This document shows, in pieces, positions 28,776 through 38,404 of a stretch of 64,000 bases of DNA (the first letter of the stretch is position 1; the number at the start of each line of letters is the position of its first letter). The stretch comes from Lysinibacillus fusiformis (GTDB lineage Bacteria > Bacillota > Bacilli > Bacillales_A > Planococcaceae). The translations under genes and the position numbers were made by a program. The stretch covers positions 248,001 through 312,000 of the forward strand of contig NZ_PYWL01000003.1 in assembly GCF_003049525.1 (NCBI RefSeq), written 5' to 3'. Under the pieces are notes generated by a model. The model ran no database searches and was not told where the DNA came from. It was given only the letters and a program-made list of their open reading frames with translations.

Positions 28776-30611
28776 ATGGTGATGATGGATTTGGCAGGGA
28801 AGATTCCAGAGGAAGTAATTGAACAGATTCGTACACAATCAGATATCGTTGATGTTATTAGTGAATACATGCAGCTGACCAAGCGTGGGCGAAATTGGTT
28901 TGGCCTCTGTCCATTCCATGGAGAACAAACACCGTCTTTCTCTGTATCAACGGACAAGCAAATATTCCATTGCTTTGGATGTGGTGCAGGGGGAAATGCC
29001 ATTACTTTTGTAATGGACATTGAAGGCATATCTTTTCCTGATGCAGTTGTGAAACTTGGAGAACGAGCTGGCATACATTTAGATGTTGAGCCAAGTTTTC
29101 CCGGGGGAACAAAAAAGATTTCTAAAGCGGAAGAAAGGATGAAAGAAGCACACGCTTTTACAGCAGATTTTTTCCACCATCTACTGTTAAATACAGAGGA
29201 TGGCGAAGAACCTTTAAATTATTTGCTAGAAAGAGGATTTACAAGGGAGCTTATAGAATCTAATAACATCGGTTGGTCTCTCCCAAGCTTTGACGCCCTA
29301 ACCATATTGCTTGAAAGAAAAGGTTATAACTTACAAGAAATGGCGGAAAGTGGGCTAATTATTAAGCGAGAGGGAGAAGAACGTTATTTTGATCGTTTTA
29401 GAGGAAGGATCATGTTCCCGATTCGAGATGAGAATGGTAAAATTATTGCCTTCTCAGGACGAATACTTTCATCAACGGGTGAGGAAGCGAAATATTTAAA
29501 TAGTCCAGAATCACCAATATTTCAGAAAAGTGAAGTGCTCTATAACCTAGATAAAGCACGAACTTCTATCAGAAAAAATCGTCAAGTAGTATTGATGGAA
29601 GGTTTTATGGATGTGTTAGCAGCTAACTCTGTAGGTGTTATGAATGCCGTAGCAACAATGGGTACCTCGCTAACAAATCAGCATATCACAAAGCTTAAGC
29701 GCTTAGTTGAGCAAATTACGATTTGCTATGATGGTGATAATGCTGGATTTGATGCAGCGAAAAGAGCGGCGCAGCTTTTGCATACGGAGCGCATGAAAGT
29801 TGATATTGCTGTTTTACCAGAAAAATTGGACCCTGATGAATATATTCGCACGTTAGGCGGACAAGCATTTAAGGAACAAATTTTGGAAAACCCTCATGCG
29901 TATATTGCTTTTATGATGATGCATGCTAGACGAAATAAGAACTTTCAATTTGAAAATGATACGCTTCAATATATACAAGAAGTCCTTGAACAGCTCATAG
30001 GTAGATCGTCGCCAGTTGAACGAGATTTGTATATACGACAGCTATCAAATGAAACAAATATTTCGGAAGAAGCCATTTATGCCCAATTCCGAAAGCTGGA
30101 GGCGAATCAGGTACGTTCTGCAAAACCAGAAATGCCGACACAAACGCCTTCAATGCCAGTCACGCAACAACAAAAGCCTATGGATGCTGCTGAACGTGCC
30201 GAACGTTTATTACTGGCTCATATGCTTCATAATATAGATGTAGTGGACAGGGTATTACGGAGTGAGCAAAAAGAGCCATTTGTTCGAGATGCTTATATGG
30301 CTGTTTTTGTTCGCTTAGTAGGATTTTATGAGGAATATGGTCATCCTGATTATCAACGCTTTATGGAGGTTTTGGATGACGCTGAATTACGGAAAATTGT
30401 TATGGAAGCGGCTTTAGTCGAGCGAGATCCTGATCAAGCAGAGGCAGAGGTTGTGGACTCAATCCGTCAGCTTCAAAAATATAGAATTGAGCAAGAAATT
30501 TATCAAAAGATGCATGAGTCAAAGGAAGCGGAGAAGATGCATGAGTATGCACGTGCACTTGAAATCGCCCAACAGATTATTCATTTAAGAAAATCGTTAT
30601 CGGCGATTTAA
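28776..30611 (+). CDS. dnaG: DNA primase
   Basis: Makes RNA primers for chromosome replication. The 611 residues have a zinc-binding domain (CPFHGE and [10 protein letters not shown] near residues 40-70), a TOPRIM catalytic core ([14 protein letters not shown] and CYDGDNAG) and a C-terminal helicase-binding domain. The start is uncertain: ATG at 28776, 28782 and 28785 and a TTG at 28791 all lie close together, and none has a strong binding site. Together with rpoD it forms the dnaG-sigA part of the macromolecular synthesis operon. Confidence 0.95.
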   Translation: MVMMDLAGKIPEEVIEQIRTQSDIVDVISEYMQLTKRGRNWFGLCPFHGEQTPSFSVSTDKQIFHCFGCGAGGNAITFVMDIEGISFPDAVVKLGERAGIHLDVEPSFPGGTKKISKAEERMKEAHAFTADFFHHLLLNTEDGEEPLNYLLERGFTRELIESNNIGWSLPSFDALTILLERKGYNLQEMAESGLIIKREGEERYFDRFRGRIMFPIRDENGKIIAFSGRILSSTGEEAKYLNSPESPIFQKSEVLYNLDKARTSIRKNRQVVLMEGFMDVLAANSVGVMNAVATMGTSLTNQHITKLKRLVEQITICYDGDNAGFDAAKRAAQLLHTERMKVDIAVLPEKLDPDEYIRTLGGQAFKEQILENPHAYIAFMMMHARRNKNFQFENDTLQYIQEVLEQLIGRSSPVERDLYIRQLSNETNISEEAIYAQFRKLEANQVRSAKPEMPTQTPSMPVTQQQKPMDAAERAERLLLAHMLHNIDVVDRVLRSEQKEPFVRDAYMAVFVRLVGFYEEYGHPDYQRFMEVLDDAELRKIVMEAALVERDPDQAEAEVVDSIRQLQKYRIEQEIYQKMHESKEAEKMHEYARALEIAQQIIHLRKSLSAI

Positions 30612-30643
30612 CCCGATTCGGTTGTTTAGAAGGAGGAAGGTTT

Positions 30644-31771
30644 ATGGCGGACAAGTCAGAACGTTCAAAAGAGATAGAAGTAGAAATTACATTAGATGAT
30701 GCAAAAAAATTCCTACAAGAAAAAGCAAAAACAGAGGGTGAAATTTCTATGAAAGAAATTTCAGAGAAATTAACACCTTATGAATTGGAAAATGAAGAAA
30801 TTTTCCATTTTGCTGAGGATCTTGAAAAGCATAAAGATATTCAAATCATTGGAAAAGAAGAATTTGAAGAAGAAAGTCTAATGAAAGAAGAAGCGAACGA
30901 AGAGACTTTCGACTTAAATGATTTGAGTGTACCACCAGGTGTTAAAATCAATGACCCTGTGCGTATGTATTTAAAGGAAATCGGTCGAGTTGATTTACTA
31001 TCTGCAGAGCAAGAAATCGCACTTGCTGAGCGTATTGAGCAAGGTGATGAAGAAGCACGTAAACGTCTTGCAGAAGCAAACTTACGTCTGGTAGTATCTA
31101 TCGCTAAACGTTATGTAGGTCGTGGAATGCTATTCCTTGATTTAATTCAAGAGGGGAATATGGGTCTTATTAAGGCCGTTGAGAAATTTGATTACCGTAA
31201 AGGGTTTAAATTCTCTACGTACGCAACATGGTGGATTCGTCAGGCTATTACGCGTGCCATTGCAGACCAAGCACGTACAATTCGTATTCCGGTTCATATG
31301 GTCGAAACCATTAATAAATTAATACGTGTACAACGTCAACTTTTACAAGATCTTGGCCGAGAACCTTCTCCAGAAGAAATTGGCGAAGAAATGGATTTAA
31401 CGCCAGAAAAAGTACGCGAAATTTTAAAAATTGCACAAGAACCAGTATCTCTTGAAACACCGATAGGAGAAGAAGATGATTCCCATTTAGGAGACTTTAT
31501 CGAGGATTCTGAAGCACAATCTCCATCTGACCATGCAGCTTATGAATTGTTAAAAGAACAGCTAGAAGATGTCCTTGATACATTAACAGACCGTGAAGAA
31601 AACGTACTTCGTTTACGTTTTGGTTTAGATGATGGTCGTACAAGAACTTTAGAAGAGGTAGGTAAGGTTTTTGGCGTAACACGTGAACGTATTCGTCAAA
31701 TTGAAGCGAAGGCTCTAAGAAAATTACGCCACCCTTCTCGTAGTAAGCGTCTAAAAGACTTCTTAGAATAA
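30644..31771 (+). CDS. rpoD: RNA polymerase primary sigma factor SigA
   Basis: The housekeeping sigma factor, 375 residues. Region 1.2 contains [13 protein letters not shown], region 2 contains [20 protein letters not shown] for -10 recognition and melting, and region 4.2 has the helix-turn-helix [18 protein letters not shown] for the -35. The acidic N-terminus is region 1.1. GAAGGAGGAAGG precedes the ATG, 32 bases after dnaG. Confidence 0.98.
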   Translation: MADKSERSKEIEVEITLDDAKKFLQEKAKTEGEISMKEISEKLTPYELENEEIFHFAEDLEKHKDIQIIGKEEFEEESLMKEEANEETFDLNDLSVPPGVKINDPVRMYLKEIGRVDLLSAEQEIALAERIEQGDEEARKRLAEANLRLVVSIAKRYVGRGMLFLDLIQEGNMGLIKAVEKFDYRKGFKFSTYATWWIRQAITRAIADQARTIRIPVHMVETINKLIRVQRQLLQDLGREPSPEEIGEEMDLTPEKVREILKIAQEPVSLETPIGEEDDSHLGDFIEDSEAQSPSDHAAYELLKEQLEDVLDTLTDREENVLRLRFGLDDGRTRTLEEVGKVFGVTRERIRQIEAKALRKLRHPSRSKRLKDFLE

Positions 31772-31782
31772 TTTAAATAGAT

Positions 31783-31831
31783 GGAGCGATCCTACTAGTG
31801 TGAAAATACCTAGTTGGATCGCTCCTTTTTT
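31783..31831 (+). terminator. dnaG-rpoD terminator
   Basis: A perfect 10-bp stem GGAGCGATCC (31783-31792) with GGATCGCTCC (31816-31825), further pairs inside, then six T. Confidence 0.9.
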
Positions 31832-32000
31832 ATACCATTGAAAAGGTAAATAGCCCCGTTATTCCCCAATCTTGTTTCAGCTAATAATAGATAATTAGAA
31901 TGAAGGGAATGAGAGATTTGCGACTTTATACAGATGTATTTCCGAAGGCTGTGAGATAAAATTGTAATGCAACCATTATTAAGCAATGTTTGGAGTTAAC

Positions 32001-32570
32001 ATGATGACGAATCCCCGGAAAAAAATTATTCTAAATGAAATTTTGTTTTGGAAGCAAAATAAGCTATTACCAGAGCACTATTGTGACTTTTTAGCAGCTC
32101 TTTATACAGAGGGGGCTGATATAGAGGAGTTAGAACCGGTTCAAGATCCTAAACAAGCAATCTTGCCATCTGAAAAAAGAAAGATGCTTCTTTTGGTAGC
32201 AAGTCTATGTATCGCTATAATAGCTGTTTTAGCTATCTATTTTACAATAAAATCATTAACACTGATTTTAACCGTTGTCGTAGGTATAGGTGCATGCATA
32301 TTATTTATCGCTGCGTTCCAAATGGCGCAAAAAAAACATCTATTAGCTCCTATATTTCATTTACTTGCCGCCATCCTATTATTTAGTATATCTATCCGTG
32401 TGTGCACTACATATTTTAGTGGAGATAATATCGTTTTATTTTGCTTGATTGCAGCCAATTGTCTTATTTGGCTTTGGTCAGGTATTAAAATGAAGCTACT
32501 CTATTTCACAGTCTCCGGTGTTTTAGGATTACTAGCACTGATTGGCTATTATATCATAAACTTATTGTAA
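32001..32570 (+). CDS. Multi-pass membrane protein of unknown function
   Basis: A 189-residue protein with a 60-residue hydrophilic N-terminus (NPRKKIILNEILFWKQNKLL) and five to six predicted membrane helices from about residue 62 to the end. The N-terminal segment resembles short cytoplasmic leaders seen on DUF2157-type membrane proteins, but I am not certain of the family. The ATG pair at 32001/32004 has TTGGAG upstream; an in-frame ATG at 31986 is less likely. It is monocistronic with its own terminator. Confidence 0.7.
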   Translation: MMTNPRKKIILNEILFWKQNKLLPEHYCDFLAALYTEGADIEELEPVQDPKQAILPSEKRKMLLLVASLCIAIIAVLAIYFTIKSLTLILTVVVGIGACILFIAAFQMAQKKHLLAPIFHLLAAILLFSISIRVCTTYFSGDNIVLFCLIAANCLIWLWSGIKMKLLYFTVSGVLGLLALIGYYIINLL

Positions 32571-32590
32571 TTTTTTGACCCTTATAAATG

Positions 32591-32626
32591 ATCTGCACAC
32601 TTTATATCATGTGTGCGGATTTTTTA
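32591..32626 (+). terminator. Terminator after the membrane protein gene
   Basis: A 10-bp stem (32591-32600 with 32611-32620, one G-T pair), then a T-rich tail. Confidence 0.85.
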
Positions 32627-32668
32627 TTTTTTTGGTATATGAATGTATGCAAAGGGTATGATAACAGT

Positions 32669-32815
32669 ATGAAAAAAAGTTGTGAAATTGCCCAAAATTT
32701 GGTTTGGCAAGACATATTTTATCCAATAGATACAGAAATGTCGAATTTGTTACAAACAAAGGACAACTTAGCGAATAGGGCTTTTCGTTTCTTTGTTAAT
32801 GAAGTACAATATTAG
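32669..32815 (+). CDS. Doubtful small ORF of 48 codons
   Basis: The frame from the ATG at 32669 encodes MKKSCEIAQNLVWQDIFYPI and onward to a TAG at 32813. AAAGGG lies 12 bases upstream, which is long. It lies between a terminator and cccA in the same direction. It may be a small gene or chance. Confidence 0.25.
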   Translation: MKKSCEIAQNLVWQDIFYPIDTEMSNLLQTKDNLANRAFRFFVNEVQY

Positions 32816-32872
32816 ATGTTGACTGATTCTATATTATAATAGAAGTAGACTTAAAATGAGGAGGGGAAACTT

Positions 32873-33232
32873 ATGAAAAACAATCCAGTCGTTCCTTACA
32901 TCTTAATTCTGGCATTTGGTATTGGTCTTATTTTCTTCATGTCTTTACAAGGTGCAGATAACAAGAAAGAAATTGCTGCTGAACATGAGGGCGGTGGCGA
33001 AACTACTGAAACTACAGACGCAAATGATGATGGTGCAGCTCTAGTACAATCTTGTATTGGTTGTCACGGTGGTGATTTAACTGGTAGTATGGGTCCAAAC
33101 CTACATGGCTTAGATGAAGCCCATATCGTTGAAGTTTTAACAAAGGGTATCGAAGGTACTCCAATGCAACCAAACATGAAAACTGAAGCAGAAGCAAAAG
33201 CTATTGCTGAATACATTTCTACTTTAGAATAG
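32873..33232 (+). CDS. cccA: Membrane-anchored cytochrome c550
   Basis: A 119-residue electron carrier on the outer face of the membrane. One N-terminal membrane anchor (about residues 7-25) is followed by a Glu/Thr-rich linker and a small class I cytochrome domain. Heme attaches at C61-I-G-C64-H65, and the sixth ligand is the Met in TPMQPNM. GAGGAGGGG precedes the ATG. The position after sigA matches B. subtilis cccA. It feeds the terminal oxidase. Confidence 0.93.
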   Translation: MKNNPVVPYILILAFGIGLIFFMSLQGADNKKEIAAEHEGGGETTETTDANDDGAALVQSCIGCHGGDLTGSMGPNLHGLDEAHIVEVLTKGIEGTPMQPNMKTEAEAKAIAEYISTLE

Positions 33233-33243
33233 TATGACTGACA

Positions 33244-33276
33244 AGTAGCTGTACTGAAATAGTACAGCTACTTTTT
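33244..33276 (+). terminator. cccA terminator
   Basis: A perfect 12-bp stem (33244-33255 with 33261-33272) with a 5-base loop and a T-tract. Confidence 0.9.
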
Positions 33277-33293
33277 AAATGTAAAGAATCATG

Positions 33294-33344
33294 AAATGGG
33301 GTTGTCCACATGAATACTGTGAGACAACTCCATTTGTTTTTTTT
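33294..33344 (+). terminator. Second terminator before trmK
   Basis: A 13-bp stem (33294-33306 with 33323-33335, one G-T pair), then G and eight T. Being the second in tandem it strictly insulates trmK from cccA. Confidence 0.8.
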
Positions 33345-33396
33345 CACGACATCATCCATACTAGTAATGGACTCTATTTAAGGTAGGCGGTATAAA

Positions 33397-34089
33397 ATGA
33401 ACGCACAAAAACTTTCGAAACGATTAGAAATGGTAGCAAAATTTGTTCCCACAGGAGCGGTAGTAGCGGATATAGGTAGTGACCATGCCTATCTGCCTTG
33501 CTATTTAATTCATCAAGGAATAGCTTCTTCAGCGATAGCAGGGGAAGTAGTAGCAGGCCCTTATGAATCAGCAGTGGGACAAGTACAAAAAGAAGGATTA
33601 AACAAAGAAATTACGGTACGTCTAGCAGATGGCTTAGCAGCAATAGAATTGAATGACCATGTCGATACAGTAACGATTGCTGGAATGGGCGGTCCCTTAA
33701 TTGTCTCTATTTTAGAGAAGCATCCTGAAAAGCTGCAAGGAGTCACACGTCTCATATTACAACCGAATATTCATGCCAAGGTAATCCGTGAGTGGGCTTT
33801 AGCACATAATTGGGCTATTCTCGATGAAGAAATTTTAGAGGAAGATGATAAAATCTATGAAATTCTTGTGTTGCAAAGAGCACAAATGGAGCTTTCGCCA
33901 ACAGAGATTTTATTTGGTCCTAAATTAAGTACCCGTAAAGCACCGGCATTTATAAAAAAATGGACGCGGGAAAAAGAAAATTGGCAACGTGTGTTACAAT
34001 CCATAAAAGATGCAGAACAAACACCTGAAATTGAAGAAAAACGTGCAGAGTTATTGGCTCTTATTCAATTAGTAGAAGGAGTTTTGTAA
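33397..34089 (+). CDS. trmK: tRNA m1A22 methyltransferase TrmK
   Basis: Methylates N1 of adenine 22 in the tRNA D-arm, an essential activity in some Firmicutes. The 230 residues contain the SAM motif VVADIGSDHAYLPCYLI, the TVTIAGMGGPLIVSIL motif typical of the family, and a C-terminal coiled coil. AGGTAGGCGG precedes the ATG. It lies one base before yqfO, an ancient pairing in Bacilli. Confidence 0.94.
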   Translation: MNAQKLSKRLEMVAKFVPTGAVVADIGSDHAYLPCYLIHQGIASSAIAGEVVAGPYESAVGQVQKEGLNKEITVRLADGLAAIELNDHVDTVTIAGMGGPLIVSILEKHPEKLQGVTRLILQPNIHAKVIREWALAHNWAILDEEILEEDDKIYEILVLQRAQMELSPTEILFGPKLSTRKAPAFIKKWTREKENWQRVLQSIKDAEQTPEIEEKRAELLALIQLVEGVL

Positions 34090-34090
34090 A

Positions 34091-35212
34091 ATGAAGTCGG
34101 TAAATGGTCAAGAAATTATTCAAGTATTTGAATCATGGTCGCCTAAAAAACTAGCTTGCATGGAGAATGATCCAATCGGTTTAGCGATTGGTACACTCAA
34201 TAAACCTGTTAGCAAAGTATTAGTCACTTTAGATGTCAATGAAGCTGTTGCGAATGAGGCCATTGAAAAAGGATGTGAGCTGATCATTGCACATCATCCT
34301 CCAATTTTTAGACGTCTAGCGAATATTCGTACAGACGATCCAGCAGGGCGCTTATATGAAAAGCTCATTAAACATGATATCGCTGTTTATGCGGCGCATA
34401 CAAATTTAGATGTAGCTGAAGGTGGAGTTAATGATTTATTAGCAGATGCGCTTCAACTACAGGACCGTACAATACTAGAAGAAACGTACTCAGAACATCT
34501 TTTAAAGCTTGCTGTTTTTATCCCGTCTGCAAATGCTGAGGATTTACGCGAGACGCTAGCAAAGGCTGGAGCAGGGCGCATTGGAGAATATGAAGCATGT
34601 AGTTATACAACTGCTGGTGAAGGACGTTTCCGTGCGTTAGCAGGTGCCAAGCCATTTGTTGGGTCAGTTGGTGAATTACATGTTGAAGAGGAAGTAAAGG
34701 TAGAAGTCGTATTTCCTGAATCAATGAAAAACCGTGTTTTAAAGGCAATGCTTACTAGTCATCCGTATGAAGAGCCAGCCTATGATGTCATTCGTCTTGA
34801 ACAGCAAACGAATAAAATGGGATTAGGGCGTGTAGGTCACTTAGCTAAGGAAATGACCTTGCAACAATTCGCAGAGTTCGTGAAGCAGCAGTTACAGGTT
34901 CCAGCGGTTCGTGTCGTAGGTGATTTACAGTCGAAGATTAAGAAGGTTGCGCTTGTTGGTGGAGATGGTAATAAGTATATTTATGCAGCGAAACGTGCAG
35001 GAGCAGATGTTTTTTTAACGGGTGATATGTACTTCCATACAGCACAGGATGCTCAAGCGATGGATCTGCAAATTGTAGACCCTGGTCATCATGTAGAAAA
35101 AGTGATGATTGCAGGAGTAGCGGAGAAAATGACGAAGCTATGTGCGGATAAAAAATATGTGGTTGAATTTGTACAATCGACCATCCATACAGAACCATTT
35201 TTATTTGTTTAA
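34091..35212 (+). CDS. yqfO: Nif3-like dinuclear metal protein YqfO
   Basis: A 373-residue protein of the NIF3/DUF34 family. The metal-binding histidines are in IIAHHPPIFR and AAHTNLDVAEGG, with a further site in the C-terminal half (DPGHHVEKVMIAG). A central CutA/PII-like insert of about 100 residues separates the two halves of the Nif3 domain, as in the long form of Bacilli. Members are described as metal chaperones or GTP cyclohydrolase-like; the true role is unsettled. It is coupled to trmK. Confidence 0.92.
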   Translation: MKSVNGQEIIQVFESWSPKKLACMENDPIGLAIGTLNKPVSKVLVTLDVNEAVANEAIEKGCELIIAHHPPIFRRLANIRTDDPAGRLYEKLIKHDIAVYAAHTNLDVAEGGVNDLLADALQLQDRTILEETYSEHLLKLAVFIPSANAEDLRETLAKAGAGRIGEYEACSYTTAGEGRFRALAGAKPFVGSVGELHVEEEVKVEVVFPESMKNRVLKAMLTSHPYEEPAYDVIRLEQQTNKMGLGRVGHLAKEMTLQQFAEFVKQQLQVPAVRVVGDLQSKIKKVALVGGDGNKYIYAAKRAGADVFLTGDMYFHTAQDAQAMDLQIVDPGHHVEKVMIAGVAEKMTKLCADKKYVVEFVQSTIHTEPFLFV

Positions 35213-35227
35213 GCGAGGGGAATAGAT

Positions 35228-35452
35228 GTGGCTAATGAAAGACCTGCTGGTAATAAGGCTGGTAAACTGTGGATTATAATCGGTTTATTCATTGCTGTTT
35301 TTGGTATAGGGATGACGGTTATGACGAATATGATGAATGAAAAGAAAATTGATGCCATGACCGTACAATGTGAAGACGATGGGGGTCAAGCTATTATATC
35401 AAAGGAAAAAAACTTCCTTTCCACGAGTTATTCATTTGAATGTAAACAATAA
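35228..35452 (+). CDS. Small membrane protein of unknown function
   Basis: A 74-residue protein with one membrane helix at about residues 14-34 (IIIGLFIAVFGIGMTVM). The outside part has two cysteines (in VQCEDDGG and FECKQ) that could form a disulfide. The start is GTG with GCGAGGGG upstream. It follows yqfO by 15 bases and ends at a terminator, so it is the last gene of the trmK-yqfO operon. Confidence 0.72.
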   Translation: MANERPAGNKAGKLWIIIGLFIAVFGIGMTVMTNMMNEKKIDAMTVQCEDDGGQAIISKEKNFLSTSYSFECKQ

Positions 35453-35456
35453 TATA

Positions 35457-35491
35457 AGGATGAACATTACTAGGTAGTGTTCATCCTTTTT
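35457..35491 (+). terminator. trmK-yqfO operon terminator
   Basis: A stem of about 13 bp (35457-35469 with 35475-35487), then TTTT. Confidence 0.85.
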
Positions 35492-35553
35492 GTAATAGAA
35501 GGATAATGATAAAATGAGCATGAAATCAATTAGCAGAAATGGAGAGATATATC

Positions 35554-35802
35554 TTGTTTATTCGTTTAACTAAAGATCAGCAAGAAATGATAGTGGCTGA
35601 TATTCAGCGATTTTTCTACACGCATCGTGATGAAGACATTAGTGAATTTGAAGCAGAGCGTGTGTTAGATTTTATCAAGGAAAATATCGCCCCCTATATT
35701 TATAATGCAGCAGTATCTGACGCAAAATATGTAGTGGAAAGACAATTTACCTCCATGGAAGAAGAATTAGAGGCACTGGAGCAGCCCATTAAATTAAAGT
35801 AA
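35554..35802 (+). CDS. DUF2164 protein
   Basis: An 82-residue helical protein that matches the DUF2164 family (RLTKDQQEMIVADIQRFF and AERVLDFIKENIAPYIYNAA). No function is known. The TTG at 35554 has TGGAGAG 7 bases upstream; an in-frame ATG at 35539 overlaps that site. It is a lone gene. Confidence 0.78.
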   Translation: MFIRLTKDQQEMIVADIQRFFYTHRDEDISEFEAERVLDFIKENIAPYIYNAAVSDAKYVVERQFTSMEEELEALEQPIKLK

Positions 35803-35832
35803 GCTAGTTAAAAAAGCTACAAATTTAAATAA

Positions 35833-35894
35833 TTGACAGAAAATAAAAAAATATGGTAATTTAATTTTGAATTAAAGATTGTTTAATTCAAAAT
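35833..35894 (+). promoter_or_regulatory. Promoter with a 13-bp inverted-repeat operator
   Basis: TTGACA (35833-35838), an 18-base spacer and TAATTT (35857-35862). The arms 35864-35876 and 35882-35894 form a perfect inverted repeat, ATTTTGAATTAAA with a 5-base spacer. It covers the expected start of transcription, as a repressor site would. The repressor is not encoded next to it. Confidence 0.6.
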
Positions 35895-36022
35895 ATTCAT
35901 AGCGACTACATAGAGGCCATGAATAAAGCTGTATGTATCTGACCAAAATGGTTACGAGTGTTGTTCGCGTACATGGAATGACGATGATTTCACAAAATGA
36001 ATGGGAAAACGAGGAGGGTCAT

Positions 36023-36562
36023 ATGTTAAAAATCGGTATTATTTTAGGAAGTACGCGAGAAGGTCGTGTTAGTCCACAAGTGGGAGCGTGGGTAAAGGAA
36101 GTCGCAGAAAAACGCCGTGATGCGGAGTATGAAATAATTGATATCGCTGATTTTAAATTACCGTTTCTTGGAGAGCCAGGGGGAGATACTTCTGGAGTAG
36201 CGACATGGTCCGAGAAAGTAGCTGCATGTGACGGCTTTGTCTTTATTGTAGCAGAGTATAACCATTCAATTACAGGTGCACTAAAAAATGCATTAGACTT
36301 TTTACGAGTAGAATGGAACAATAAAGCTGCGGGTATCGTTTCCTATGGTTCAGTTGGAGGAGCACGTGCCGCGGAGCATTTACGAGGGATTCTTGGAGAA
36401 TTACTAGTTGCCGATGTGCGAGTTCATCCAGCTTTATCATTATTTACTGATTTTGAAAACGGCTCAGTCTTTAAGCCAAAAGAGGTGCAGGCAGATTCCG
36501 TTCATCAAATGTTAGATCAGCTTATTCCTTGGTCAACAGCTTTGAAAACAATTCGATCATAA
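36023..36562 (+). CDS. NADPH-dependent FMN reductase
   Basis: A 179-residue flavodoxin-fold oxidoreductase. The FMN phosphate loop is IILGSTREGRVSPQVG, and AEYNHSITGALKNALDFL is the second flavin and dimer motif of the YhdA/azobenzene reductase group. It reduces FMN, quinones or azo dyes with NADPH. The ATG at 36023 has GAGGAGGG before it; the open frame begins 90 bases earlier, without a binding site. The inverted-repeat operator upstream suggests induction by an electrophile or quinone, which is inference. Confidence 0.88.
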   Translation: MLKIGIILGSTREGRVSPQVGAWVKEVAEKRRDAEYEIIDIADFKLPFLGEPGGDTSGVATWSEKVAACDGFVFIVAEYNHSITGALKNALDFLRVEWNNKAAGIVSYGSVGGARAAEHLRGILGELLVADVRVHPALSLFTDFENGSVFKPKEVQADSVHQMLDQLIPWSTALKTIRS

Positions 36563-36618
36563 TTTTTGACACTAGGCATATTAAAGTGCTTATTGTCTTC
36601 TTAAAAGCAAATATATAG

Positions 36619-36663
36619 ACAGCCGCTTTCAGCTATATTCACAGCATGGAAGCGGTTGTTTTT
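36619..36663 (+). terminator. Terminator after the FMN reductase gene
   Basis: A 10-bp stem (36619-36628 with 36650-36659, one G-T pair), then TTTTT. Confidence 0.75.
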
Positions 36664-36679
36664 GTTGGAATCACTCCCA

Positions 36680-36859
36680 TTAATGTTCGATTTCTTCAAT
36701 AACCTTTTCTTTTAAATCAGCATCCATAGAGGATAGTTTGACCGTATTTGAGAGTCGTTCCTTTAATTCCTTATCTGTTAAAATGCCACGCTCTTTTAGA
36801 ATTTGTACGAGTAGATTCAAGGTCATAATATTTTTAATTTCTGCTGCTTTTGCATCCAT
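36680..36859 (-). CDS. Small helical protein of unknown function, 59 residues
   Basis: A short minus-strand gene starting MDAKAAEIKNIMTLNLLVQI and ending EKVIEEIEH. It has a well-placed binding site (TTGGAGGG, 6 bases before the ATG). The sequence is charged and helical, with heptad-like leucines, and has no cysteine or membrane segment. It stands alone between two plus-strand genes. I do not recognise the family. Confidence 0.7.
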   Translation of the reverse strand: MDAKAAEIKNIMTLNLLVQILKERGILTDKELKERLSNTVKLSSMDADLKEKVIEEIEH

Positions 36860-37089
36860 TTAAAACCCTCCAAAAATATAGAATTACTACCCCTTAAGTG
36901 TACTCCTTTTTAAAAATCATGACATAAAAAGGACAAAACATAGCAAATTTATTTCGTGTTCCGGAATATGTGAGGGAAATTAAGCAATGTCAGAAATGGT
37001 CTATTTCATAGTAACGATAAAACAGTGATAGAAAACGGTGAATATTGTATTTGCAGAGCTCATACCTTCCTAACAGGGGGGATTTCATT

Positions 37090-37713
37090 GTGAAACGGAT
37101 AGGAGTCGTTACAGGATTAATGCTGGCCATTATCGCGATCATCATCCTGTTTAATAAATATGTAGATGGTAAGCCTTTAGAAGCCAATATCGAGAAAGGA
37201 CCAATAATTACGAAAGAAGAGTTGAGTTTATCACTATTAAAAGATAAGCTCCTTGAAAAATACGTCGGTATAGATGTTAAAACAACTGCGGAAAAGGAAT
37301 TGGTCATCCAAATTGTAGGGGGAGAAGAGTATGTTCAGTCGGTTAAAACAGATATGGAAGCTATTGCAAAAAGTGCTATAAAAACTTCTGCCTTAAAGGA
37401 TTACCCGATTGTCTTTGAAAGATGGGAATTTACGTCATTGCTGGATGGAAATAAAGCGATGGGGAATGATATTAATCTATTAATTGAAGATTTAATTAAA
37501 GGGCTACAATCATTTGATGTATACGAATATTTAATACTAGAGAATCGAACAACCATTACGATTCAAACAACTATAAAAGGTGACAATGCGGAGGCACTTC
37601 AACTAGCGACTAAGATGGAAGGTGCAGTAAAAAAAATTGTCCAAACAAATGTGAGTCAAAGCGATTCCTATGTCATTCATATATTAAATGGGGAGCGAGA
37701 AAAAATTAATTGA
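37090..37713 (+). CDS. Membrane-anchored protein of unknown function
   Basis: A 207-residue protein with a basic N-terminus and one membrane helix (about residues 4-24), then an extracellular alpha/beta domain of about 180 residues with two similar halves (EKYVGIDVKTTAEKELVIQI and LENRTTITIQTTIKGDNAEA). That may be an internal duplication like DUF4030-type domains. The GTG at 37090 has AGGGGGGA upstream; the frame opens at 37045 without a binding site. Confidence 0.7.
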   Translation: MKRIGVVTGLMLAIIAIIILFNKYVDGKPLEANIEKGPIITKEELSLSLLKDKLLEKYVGIDVKTTAEKELVIQIVGGEEYVQSVKTDMEAIAKSAIKTSALKDYPIVFERWEFTSLLDGNKAMGNDINLLIEDLIKGLQSFDVYEYLILENRTTITIQTTIKGDNAEALQLATKMEGAVKKIVQTNVSQSDSYVIHILNGEREKIN

Positions 37714-37714
37714 A

Positions 37715-37752
37715 AAGGCATCGAGACTTTAAATCTGGATGCCTTCTTTTTT
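37715..37752 (+). terminator. Intrinsic terminator
   Basis: AAGGCATC (37715-37722) pairs with GATGCCTT (37738-37745), then CTTTTTT. Confidence 0.75.
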
Positions 37753-37793
37753 GCTATGTAAGTTCTTAATGTGAAACTAAATTCATGACTCAT

Positions 37794-38330
37794 TTACTTA
37801 CTCATGGCAAATAAAGCTTGATAGAGTGTTGCGAGGAGTGCCACAAAGTGCATGTCGTCAGCGTGGAAAAGTTTAAACATTAGCCCCGCCCGTATGAGCT
37901 CAGTCTCTATTGGGCTTGCACTGGCAATTTTCTCATCATTACAATATAAATAGGCGGTAGCAGTAAAATCCTTTTCAAAACGGAATGCCAAATTGTCCAT
38001 AGTAAAGGTGTACGAGGATTCTAATAATTGAACTGTTTTTCGGACAATCGGTATGGTGCTACCATCAGGCATAACAAGCTGATGACTGACCCCTTTTGTT
38101 AACAGAGTAGATTGTACTTGAAAAAGGGGGGCACCTAAAGTTGTTCGTGTTTCATAACGATAGGGTAAAGTTTGCTGTGCCGCAACTAATAATACGGCAT
38201 TTAAAACTTTACCAGTAGAAGAACGCTCTACTTTCTGAAGCACACACACTGTTTCGTTGTTTTCATTTATAATAGGAATATCAGAAAAGCTTTTAAAGGC
38301 CTTTGGATAGTGAAGTGTAAATGTTGCCAT
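37794..38330 (-). CDS. Tubby C-terminal-like domain protein
   Basis: A 178-residue protein, beta-rich with a final hydrophobic helix. The run of short strands around the last helix (FHADDMHFVALLATLYQALF) resembles bacterial tubby C-terminal-like/LURP-one proteins. The ATG at 38330 has GGAGG 6-7 bases upstream; the frame also has an ATG at 38348 inside the leader. It is divergent from the GNAT gene, sharing a 74-base promoter region. The function is unknown. Confidence 0.65.
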   Translation of the reverse strand: MATFTLHYPKAFKSFSDIPIINENNETVCVLQKVERSSTGKVLNAVLLVAAQQTLPYRYETRTTLGAPLFQVQSTLLTKGVSHQLVMPDGSTIPIVRKTVQLLESSYTFTMDNLAFRFEKDFTATAYLYCNDEKIASASPIETELIRAGLMFKLFHADDMHFVALLATLYQALFAMSK

Positions 38331-38404
38331 AAAGAAACCTCCATTCATTATGTATACGAGTATGTCATTCCAGAGGTTTCACAAAATTACAGGAGGATAA
38401 AGTT

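Noticed and set aside
28541..29074. 177-codon minus-strand ORF across the ppsR-dnaG spacer
   Set aside because: It runs through the ppsR terminator and the dnaG zinc domain in antisense; no binding site or plausible fold.
32588..32668. N-terminal extension of the 48-codon ORF before cccA
   Set aside because: That part is the terminator hairpin of the preceding gene, so it cannot be the translated start.
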